From: Henckelia pumila
Lineage: Eukaryota; Streptophyta; Magnoliopsida; Lamiales; Gesneriaceae
Length of the DNA stretch: 64,000 nucleotides
Assembly: GCF_033568475.1 (NCBI RefSeq)
Contig: NC_133120.1
Location: forward strand, 92,956,151 to 93,020,150
Direction of reading: 5' to 3'
Below the pieces are notes generated by a model that was not told the origin of the DNA, searched no databases, and saw only the letters and a program-made list of their open reading frames with translations. Below are positions 34,233 through 42,153 of this stretch, piece after piece. The translations under genes were made by a program, and so were the position numbers. How positions within the stretch are numbered: position 1 is the stretch's first letter; every line of letters starts with the position of its first letter.

Positions 34233-34758
34233 ATGGCGACCACTAATGCTCCAATTACCATGAAAGAAGCCCTCGCGGTAATTGTTTTAACTGATTGTTC
34301 AAATTATTTAATTTTTTTTATCATTTAGCTGCTAATTTTGTAATTTTTATTCGATTTTTTTTATAATTGGTTGATGCGTGTGCCTATAGTTATCGCGACT
34401 TGACGTCAATTGGGCAATTGTGCCTTTTTATTTGTATTGTTTAGTTCTATTGTACATCTGTATATCTTGTTATGATTATGAGTTTTTTTGGTGATTTGAG
34501 ATTGTGGTTTTGGGATTGGATGTTTAGTGTTTTACGGTGTGATTGCAACTGATTAGGATAGGGATCAATAATTCAATCCTCAGTTCATTACCTTTACATA
34601 TGTGACGATGGAATCTCATAAGTCTATATGTGTTTGGGAGACTTCTCAAAACAACTTTATGATTGTTGATATGAGCTTTCCAAATCAGCCACTGAGGCGG
34701 CCTATTACTGCAAATTCTGCACTTATGAATACATATTCTAGGATTTTGGCATTAAAAG
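34233..34758 (+). pseudogene. captured clathrin heavy chain exons 1 and 2 (fragment)
   Basis: Exon-like 34233-34277 reads MATTNAPITMKEALA and is followed by a GTAATT donor. The second piece, about 34562-34758, reads [20 protein letters not shown] and then [15 protein letters not shown] and RILALK before a GTAAAT donor. These are the N-terminal propeller start of clathrin heavy chain, the triskelion subunit of coated vesicles. The beginning of exon 2 has a short internal duplication that shifts the frame relative to exon 1, and the rest of the 1700-residue protein is absent. This is a gene fragment inside the CACTA element, not a functional clathrin gene. It retains the native ATG and intron. 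Confidence 0.83.
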
Positions 34759-35061
34759 GTAAATGAATTCTACATAGCGTTCTAATTAATTTAAGTTCAT
34801 TGTATGTGTTGTTTGCGACGAATCTTAATAAAATAAGATAGATAGTTAAATAAATGAAAAATACATGGTTATCTATTCTGACCCGAGTTTGCGTGGATAT
34901 GAGTTACTGCTGGAGCATTCTTTCGGGTCCTTAGAAACACGGCCTCAAGAATTCTATATGCATATAACACATTTATATATGCAATTAGGTGGATATTTAC
35001 TGAAATTGTAATTTTTTTGCTTGGATCTATTTTTGAATGCATATCACATTTATATCTGCAG

Positions 35062-35193
35062 TTGATGGGAAACACCAGATGTTTCGAGTTTTCAGCAAGT
35101 ACTAGATGAGGTGACCCATCAGAAAAATAAACTGGAAGAAGAAGTGAGACTTTTACGAAGTCAATTGGACAGCTGACCATCGAGGCAAATCAG
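35062..35193 (+). pseudogene. captured coiled-coil gene fragment, origin unknown
   Basis: Between a CTGCAG acceptor-like and a CAGGTATG donor-like border, one frame reads VLDEVTHQKNKLEEEVRLLR and continues SQLDS before a stop. A small indel would be needed to keep the frame to the donor. The heptad pattern indicates a coiled coil. The source gene is not recognised; kinesin- or filament-like proteins are possible. Its setting inside the CACTA element suggests capture. Confidence 0.5.
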
Positions 35194-35602
35194 GTATGTT
35201 TTTCTTGTTTATTTTCTTCCATTGGAAGTTTTATATTTTGATGACTGAATATAAAAAATCCTATATATCAAAAAATCCTTTCACGTTTTTAATGAACCTA
35301 TATTAGGTTTTTAATGTTCTTGACAAAATATAAAAAATCCTTTAACGTTTTACTTAGAATTTTTTCTCCTCTATATCAGAATGTTTGTTGTATTTCATTT
35401 GAGGTCTATGACAGTGATGTAACCATTTAGTCTACTCATTGATATGTTAAGTGTTTGGCTTGAAGCATTAGTGGTTACAAAAGGTCTGGCAGAAATGAAT
35501 TTGCTTTCTGTTATTGTACCTCTTCAGAGTTTTCTACAACACAATTTTGCAAAGCATTAGTGCACTGAAGATAGTAGAAATTGATAGTCATTTTCTCTGT
35601 AG

Positions 35603-35900
35603 CAAGTAAAGAGGCTCGAGATTACACCTAATAAGTGCAGCCTATATTCAGGTTCTGAAGACGGTACTGTAAAGATTTGGGGCTTGAGGTGTCTGAAGTT
35701 TTTATATAATATATGTAACTTTTCATATTCAATATTTTCTCTTTTCCCTGCTCATCATCAAGGAGAGACTGTTGGTCTTGAGCTTTTCAGTTAAGATTAA
35801 TTCTCATGGATTTACTTTCATTATGTGGCATAGGGCACCAGGTTTCCAGAGAGTATGAAAGTCGTGCAACAGTTAATACTGTTGTATGCACCCAAATCAG
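35603..35900 (+). pseudogene. captured LST8 (TOR complex WD40 protein) fragments
   Basis: The first piece, 35603 to about 35688, reads QVKRLEITPNK joined directly to YSGSEDGTVKIWGLR. In LST8 these two phrases belong to the same region but are separated by an internal stretch that is missing here. The second piece, 35834-35900, reads APGFQREYESRATVNTVV, the next LST8 exon, with splice-like borders on both sides. LST8 is the seven-bladed WD40 subunit of the TOR kinase complex. Only about one and a half blades are present, so no functional protein is expected. Confidence 0.8.
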
Positions 35901-36214
35901 GTCTGTGATGAATTTGTTCGTCTATCAATGAAGTCTCTTACTGAAATTTTGTTGTTTGAGTTCTCAAAGTGTTTGTTTTGGCATAGCAAATGTGAATCAA
36001 ACTTTTGTTGTCGTGGTTTATTTTTTGGTGTTAAATTTTCATCTAAACTATGCCATATGTGAGAGTTACAAAAGATTGAGGATTTTTCTGATATCTGAAC
36101 TTTAATTTCATAGCAAATGTGAATCAAACTTTTGTTGTCGTGGTTTTCTGTCATTCTCATATGACATTCTAACTAATAGTTTTATTTATATATGTCGTGA
36201 CTTGGAAAATTCAG

Positions 36215-36286
36215 GCCTATACCCTGGAATTGGAAGCAAAAATGGCAAAGTTCCGAGAAATAAACCCGAAGTTGCAGAATAAACAG
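36215..36286 (+). pseudogene. captured AREB/ABF-type bZIP leucine zipper exon
   Basis: A 24-codon exon-like piece between TTCAG and CAGGTAC reads AYTLELEAKMAKFREINPKL and ends QNKQ. It matches the start of the leucine zipper that follows the basic region in ABA-responsive AREB/ABF/ABI5 factors, where AYT-ELE-E-KL-E-N-L is conserved. Substitutions in the zipper core (Glu to Lys, Leu to Phe, Glu to Pro) suggest decay. A further short exon-like piece with CAG and GTGAGT borders lies near 36400-36413. Confidence 0.7.
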
Positions 36287-36328
36287 GTACATCTACTTTG
36301 AGTACATTCAAGCTATGGCTGTAATTGG

Positions 36329-36370
<42 letters not shown>

Positions 36371-36547
36371 CCCATTATATATGATTTTTTTTATGTTCCA
36401 GCAGCACAGATGGTGAGTGAGTGGTTTAATTTTCTCTGTTCTTGCTTATGGGTTCCTTTACAATCTTTGGAACATTAATGTAAATGTTTTTAAATATTGA
36501 ACAGATAGATATTATGGTGAATCATGAATGCTTTTACTTATACACAG

Positions 36548-37540
36548 GTTGATTTAGTGGTAACTACGGCTGGTCGTGTGGAGGAGGATATTTTAAAGTG
36601 CCTTGCTCCCACTTTCAAAGGTTGTCTGTTTCCATATTTTCGTTTTTCTAAGTGGTTGAATAAAAAAATTTAAATTGTTATTGTCATAGAATAATTTGAA
36701 TTCTTGTTTTTTTGTTTTTTTTAAATTTATATAATTTATGAATTAGTCGATCAACTTTACGTGATAGGTGCCGAACATTTCAGAGGTGTTTGTTTGCTTG
36801 GTGACAGTTGAAATGATCCATGTTTGAATGTTTCCTTTATAATTTCCAGTTTCTTGATTACGTGGGTTGTTCTACATATGGATTTTAAATAATTTAATGT
36901 TTTCGCTTTTCATTTCTTTCTTTTACTTTCTTGATTGCTTCTTTCTTTCTTTTCTTTTGTTTGAGGTTTTAAATTGAAAAAATTTGGCAACAGAGATGAT
37001 CAGAGAACCACACACACAAACTCTTGTACAAATGTCCATTTTTACCTTACCTCTGATTTTTTTTCCAGATGAATATATGGAAGGACAAGAGTGCAGCATG
37101 GCCTGTAGCCAACCTTGTGGTTACTTGTGCTTCATATTCTAATGCAGGATTTCCCAGTAATTTTGTAGCTGAACCTTTTCTTTAACAACAGGTGATTTCT
37201 GTTGTTCTGTTCCTTTTTGTAAATTTCGAGTTTTTTGTCCAATACGATGTTAAAATATTCAGAATTTATGACCTCCTCTCTGCATGTATGCTTGTGAGAG
37301 TTTTGGTGTGTATAAACTCTTATAAATTTTTTATTGGATGAACAAAAGCTACAGGTATTCATTGAGTGATGCATCATCAGTAAAAAAAAAATTTGGTTAC
37401 ACATCTCTGTTTATGAGGTTATTGTCTCGTTTCGTGTATATATATGTTTCCAGAATGTACTCTGGACTCCATCTAAAGTGGTTGCTCGACTGGGGAAAGA
37501 AATCAATTATGAGCGCTCATACTTGTACTGGGCATACAAG
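36548..37540 (+). pseudogene. captured deoxyhypusine synthase exons (fragments)
   Basis: Piece one, 36548-36620, reads [20 protein letters not shown] and then PTFKG. Piece two, 37454-37540, reads [14 protein letters not shown] then [11 protein letters not shown], both with AG and GT borders. Both are highly characteristic of deoxyhypusine synthase, the enzyme that makes the eIF5A hypusine precursor from spermidine. Between them, 37068-37190 contains another coding-like piece (MNIWKDKSAAWPVANLVV) of uncertain origin. The NAD-binding Gly after TTAG is changed to Arg. The order of pieces agrees with the native gene, implying capture of genomic DNA with introns. Confidence 0.82.
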
Positions 37541-38786
37541 GTAAACTTTAATTGAGTAACAAATAAATTATAAGTGTGTGTGGTATTAATTGAATTAGGA
37601 GTAAGAATAATTCCTTGTAATTACAGAAGCAAATAAAAAAAATTAAATTTTAATATACAGGAATCTCGTGGATTATGTTTCCGATGAGTATGGAGGAGGA
37701 TTCTGATCGATGCGTTATGTTCTTGGACCGCTCAATGCTTCAAGGTAGGCTGATTACTAAAAACCATTGTGAAAACTAAAATTCACATTTATTTTATGCT
37801 TGTGCCATTTCTCGATAATTTTTATTTGTTGTTGTAATCTTGTTTTGAATTGTTGCAGGGGATAATGGTGGATAACTCGATCTATTGAAGGAGTGTTCCA
37901 AGTTAATTTATATTAATTAGTTCATAAATTGATCTATATATTTTCTAGTGTAAATTGATTTAGAATTAGAATATTGATTTGTAATATTGAAAAATTGTAT
38001 ATTAAATTTTATTTTATAAATTTTAAATTTTGTTTTATTTATAATATTGAAAATTTGTATATTAAAATTAATTTTTTTTTTGTTTTTTATTTGAGCAACC
38101 ACAACGGATAAAATCCGTTGTTTTTGTCATTTTAAAATTATTGTAATTTTCGGTGTTGTTAAAAGTTTGATATACGACAACGGATAAAAACCGTTGTCTT
38201 TTCAAGTTAACGACAACAGATAAAATCCGTTGTCTTTTGAAAGCTAAGACAACGGATAAAATCCGTTGTCTTTTGAAAGCAACATCCGTTGTCGTTGGGT
38301 ATACTTTTGACAACACCCTAAAGTACAACGGTTTTGAAACCCATACGACAACGGATTTTATCCGTTGTCGTTTGTCGTTTTTGTTGTAGTGCTGACTCAA
38401 ACAAGAGACACGTGTCACAAACTTGACCCGTAATTTTGCATACGAACCTATATATATATCGATTCAGAATTAATCCTGATGAAATTGGGACGATTTACAA
38501 ATTTGTATTTGCTGAGGCCCTGAAGTTTGAATGTAATTCTTTTCAAGAAAAATGGCAGAAACTGCATGCGGCATGCTTCGTCATTAGTTACATTTGAGGC
38601 AGAAGAGGGGGAAGACTCAACTTCTTTGGATTTATGTCGTTTCAGCCAAAGTGATGGTGGCTAGCTTGGCTTTTCATTGAATGTACATAATATTACCGAT
38701 TAGGTATTTCACTAGAAATTAAAGATTTTTACCCAACTTTTATGGTAATTGCATGTGTGCTGTTCATAATTTAGAATCATATTTAG

Positions 38787-38910
38787 GTAGTGTTTGAAAG
38801 AGCTTTTAGAAAGCATTTCTCAGCTTTTCGTTAACAAAATTTTGCAAAATTTCACATTTTTGTTAACGAAAAAGCTGAGAATGATTTTAAAAAGCTCTCT
38901 CAAACACTAC
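38787..38910. mobile_element. short foldback MITE (GTAGTGTTTGA ends)
   Basis: The ends GTAGTGTTTGAAAGAGCTTT and, reversed from the right, GTAGTGTTTGAGAGAGCTTT pair almost perfectly, as do GTTAACAAAA and TTTTGTTAAC nearer the centre. The element is absent from copy 1 of the segmental duplication at the matching site near 20485, which shows it inserted after the duplication. A related, degraded copy is at about 40186-40290. Confidence 0.75.
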
Positions 38911-39051
38911 TTTATAAGTGTGGATAACCTAGAAAACGTCATCGAATTCAATGATAAAAGTGAAATAAATACAGGATTCATTGTTCAGTGCATCGTGCAT
39001 GGATAGAGTTAGCACCCGTGGGAAAATTCCGAGACACGATACAAATACATG

Positions 39052-39052
<1 letters not shown>

Positions 39053-39094
<42 letters not shown>
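39053..39094. repeat. (ATT)n microsatellite
   Basis: About 14 perfect ATT units lie in copy 2 of the duplicated flank. Copy 1 has only ATATTATTACG at the matching position near 20630, so the expansion is specific to copy 2. Confidence 0.9.
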
Positions 39095-39097
<3 letters not shown>

Positions 39098-40185
39098 TTG
39101 GTGTTTGGTAAGCTTATCTAAAACATATTATAAGCTTAAAGAGTTTATAAGATGTTTTAAGAGTTTGTAAGTTGTAACGTCTTATTTTAAATTAAATAAG
39201 TTGTTAAAGTGTTTGGATGAACTTATTTTAAAATAAATTGAACATTATAGAGTATGATCAATGATGTAATAAACACAAAATAATGGATGAAGAGCATAGT
39301 AAAAAAGTATTCATATAAAAAATTCTAATATTAACTGGGCATTGGTTGCACATTCATCGGGAGAGGAATGTAACGTTAACGAGAGAAAATAATATGTAGC
39401 ATCGAATTAAGGAAGGTCGGTCAAATTAAGATGCATTTTAAGACAAGAATTATGTTTGCCAAGTGATTTATTCTACATATATAAGTCGTATGTCATTTAG
39501 GGTGAGAGCCTTTTGTATTTCATTAATAAACCTTAATTGTCACTTTTTTTTCAAAAATGTGGCACCGTTTGGTTTGAGTGATAAGATAAGTAATCCATAG
39601 ATAAGTAATATAATGTAAATTAAAAAAAAATAAGAAAAAAATAGTTAATACATTATTTGATTTGATGGATAGATTATAATTTATTTGATTTAATTGATGT
39701 AAAATTATTAATTAATAAATAGATAAATAATATTACGAAAATAAGACGAAATTAATTGGGATAAGTTATACATATATTAATAATACATCAAACCAAACAA
39801 TATCAAATAATAGTGGATTCAGACGTAGGTCTTTTGGACCAAACTATGTAAAAATCCTATGTTCGTTATTTTCATTGTTGCACATTATAAAGAAGCACAA
39901 ATTAAATCAACACTGGCAGTTAAAAAAATAAAATAAAATAAGATTTCAGTTTGTATAATTAAGACGATGTACACGGTGTAAAACAAAAATAAAATATTGA
40001 TAGAGCCAACATTTTTTATCATATATATATATATATATATATATATTTATTTATTGAGATGTTTGTGTAAACATTTTATACCAAAACAAAAAAATATAGC
40101 AATTTCTCCATCAATGAATTAAGGGCAGAATTATCAGCCGTGTTCTTGGTGGACACGAGAAGAGCGATCAAATAAGATTTAGATA

Positions 40186-40290
40186 GTGTTTGACAGAGTT
40201 TCTTACAAACACTTCTCAGGTTTTTTGTTAACAAAATTTTGATATTTTGTAAAATTTTGTTAACGAAATGTCGAGAAGTGCTTCCTAAAC
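40186..40290. mobile_element. degraded relative of the GTAGTGTTTGA foldback MITE
   Basis: ATAGTGTTTGACAGAGTTTC, CACTTCTCAGGTTTTTTGTT and the inverted GTTAACAAAATTTTG/AAAATTTTGTTAAC pair follow the layout of the element at 38787-38910, but the right end has lost its CAAACACTAC terminus. It lies just 5' of the conserved CTTCCTATCCACATC phrase, where copy 1 has no such insertion. Confidence 0.6.
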
Positions 40291-40355
40291 TTCCTATCCA
40301 CATCATCAAATTAATATCATGATTTAATAAATTTTGCTGGATCCAATAATTATAT

Positions 40356-40922
40356 CTAGATCTTGATAGGGGCAAGAGTACTCCTCATAGAACCGTGGAC
40401 TGTACTGTTCGATCCCACCTGCAGCTTCCTCATGGAACCATGGACACCGCAACCCATGAAGAATTCTGTATACATATCCATGAAAAACTTGTCCACTATT
40501 TCAACATAAGGCGGGTGAGAGAGCTGAGAATAGTCATGGAGAATCTCCTCAATGTCCGAAACATGATCCTGATCGTCATTTATATCCATCATCTCCAACC
40601 CTAGTTTCATCTTTTTTGCCAACCCTTCTGCCGCCCGGAAACTCCGCTTCCCTCCGCCATTTTCCGACTCCCAGCTCGATTTGCTTTTGCTGTGCAGATT
40701 CGGGTCGACAGTAGTACTGGCCGTTAAACTAGTTTTTTTGCTGCATTTTTCTTGATCTATGACGTCGTTTTTCATGCAGATGTTGTGAAGAAGTTTCTTG
40801 CTGTTATCGGAACGGGAGGTTTTGGGTAGATTTTTGTAGAGGGATTTCAGGGTTTTTGCACTTCTGTGGAGGAATTTCTTGGTTTCTTGGATCAGCTTTT
40901 GTGGGTTTTGGTTTTTGTTCAT
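40356..40922 (-). CDS. uncharacterised plant protein (single exon, 188 aa)
   Basis: An uninterrupted frame starts with ATG at 40922 and uses balanced codons unlike its AT-rich surroundings. The N-terminus is strongly basic and helical (NPQKLIQETKKFLHRSAKTL, then KSLYKNLPKTS). The middle has a basic patch ending RSFRAAEGLAKKMKLGLEMM. An acidic segment (DINDDQDHVSDIEEILHDY) and a conserved-looking SHPPYVEIVDKFFMDMYTEF motif follow. The last 30 residues contain two similar phrases (GVHGSMRKLQVGSNSTVHGS). No signal peptide or membrane segment is seen. I do not recognise a named family; the C-terminal motif looks like that of a small plant-specific regulator. The basic region could direct it to the nucleus. 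Confidence 0.65.
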   Translation of the reverse strand: MNKNQNPQKLIQETKKFLHRSAKTLKSLYKNLPKTSRSDNSKKLLHNICMKNDVIDQEKCSKKTSLTASTTVDPNLHSKSKSSWESENGGGKRSFRAAEGLAKKMKLGLEMMDINDDQDHVSDIEEILHDYSQLSHPPYVEIVDKFFMDMYTEFFMGCGVHGSMRKLQVGSNSTVHGSMRSTLAPIKI

Positions 40923-41741
40923 TTTTTTTACGCTCTACATGCACTTGTAGAAATATGTGTCATGTTACATGTACAAGAAAATGGGAGATTATAAACTTTT
41001 GGTGTCAACCTACGTACCCCACCCCAAACTGAATCGAGCCGATTAATTAGTATTGCATGATTATTGGATTTCGGATATGTATATTTATAGATTAATTGTT
41101 TATCAAGTCGATTATTTAATTTTGAGAATATTGAGCTTCAAATTTTTTGGGAAAAAAAAAAAGAAATGAAAAAGCAATGAACAAGAAGTCACCTTTGAGT
41201 GCACTTAGAATTAGTGTTGTGCTTGTGTCCGATAATAATTTAAAAACTTGCGCATATTATCGCTCAAATATAGTATCCCTACAAAAATCTAGCACAGTTT
41301 CTTATGTTTTTAACCGAAGTATTTATTACTTCATGTGACACTACTTCGATAATTATCTATCTACGACTTCAGTTAATAACCGAAGTTTTTTGCGACTTTT
41401 CTACTAGTGCAAAAAGGTACTATAGAAGATATATATATTATTGGCTTTTGTGTTCTAGATTTTTAATAAAGTCGACTTGTGAGGTATCTTTTGGATCTAT
41501 GAAGGAATATTAGATTAGTGTATAATATTTAATTTGAGTTTTACATTTGTTTTTGAATTAGGCACGTCAAAATATAAAGATTACACAAAAAAAAAAATTT
41601 ATAATAAAGGACCAAATAAATGTAACCGAATATAGAGGTCGTTACAAAATTTGCCACGTGTGGTCATTTTCGGACACTTAACGTGGCCGATGACTACAAA
41701 TGAGGCGTAGTCCATTTTAAGACAGATAAAAAAAATTTTGT
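40923..41741. other. intergenic DNA with a one-sided CACTA-like terminus
   Basis: At about 41398-41411 the sequence TTTTCTACTAGTGC reads, reversed, as GCACTAGTAGAAAA, a common CACTA terminus. It is preceded by two AACCGAAGT subterminal-type repeats at 41310-41390. The matching opposite end was not found, so this is a relic or an unresolved small element. Otherwise there is no gene-like content before the copia LTR. Confidence 0.4.
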
Positions 41742-42010
41742 TGTTGAAAAAGTAAAAATTTACGGTAAAAAGTAAATATTTCAAAACTCAAAATATATCA
41801 AACTCTACACTTTATAATATTTTTTTCTCAACTCAATTGTATTTTTCATCACAAATGAAGACCTATTTATAGATCCACATTTGAGATTAGTCCAAAAATT
41901 AAAACATCATCATCTACATCATTACACACTAATTTTCCACATTTTACAACTCAATATTCAACATTCAATATTCAATATTCAACATAATAATAATAATATA
42001 TTTTTCAACA
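41742..42010 (-). repeat. copia 3' LTR
   Basis: It matches 47786-48050 along its whole length. It contains a short AT-rich array of ATTCAACATTC/AATATTCAAC units near 41953-41985. AATGAAGACC in this copy replaces AACC in the other. Confidence 0.88.
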
Positions 42011-42153
42011 CTCCCCCTTGTGATGATGATCGTGATATGATGACTGTCTTCATTACGTGTTTTATACTGCCTCGTTAAAAACCTTACTAGGAAAAACCCA
42101 GTGGGATAAAAATCATAGTAAGGAAAAAAGAGTGCAGCCACGTAAACTTTCCC

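Larger units (their letters stand above)
33314..38391. mobile_element. non-autonomous CACTA element carrying fragments of at least four host genes
   Basis: The element begins CACTACAAGAAAT and ends TTGTTGTAGTG, with an exact 3-bp duplication CTG (33311-33313 and 38392-38394), all diagnostic of En/Spm CACTA transposons. Subterminal regions (33330-33620 and 38095-38375) are dense with short direct and inverted copies of GACAACGG and CCGTTGTC, the usual transposase-binding repeats. No transposase frame is present. The 4 kb interior is a mosaic of exon-like pieces, all plus-strand and separated by AT-rich intron-like DNA with splice-like borders: clathrin heavy chain, an unknown coiled coil, LST8, an AREB/ABF bZIP and deoxyhypusine synthase. 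These are listed separately. The element is a gene-capturing CACTA. Confidence 0.88.
38432..40310. repeat. copy 2 of the segmental duplication of the BAC2 3' flank, with insertions
   Basis: This block matches 20111-21420 in the same order and orientation but is about 570 bp longer. The extra sequence includes a foldback MITE at 38787-38910, an ATT microsatellite at 39053-39094, extra sequence at about 39098-39230, a probable MITE at about 39567-39800, a (TA)n at 40021-40046 and another foldback relic at about 40186-40290. The BAC2 coding exons themselves are not repeated. It begins about 40 bp after the CACTA element. Confidence 0.82.

Noticed and set aside
36339-36368. (TA)n tracts here and at 17161, 40021, 58737 and 58858 as possible origins or regulatory sites
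   Set aside because: They are ordinary dinucleotide microsatellites with no associated motif.
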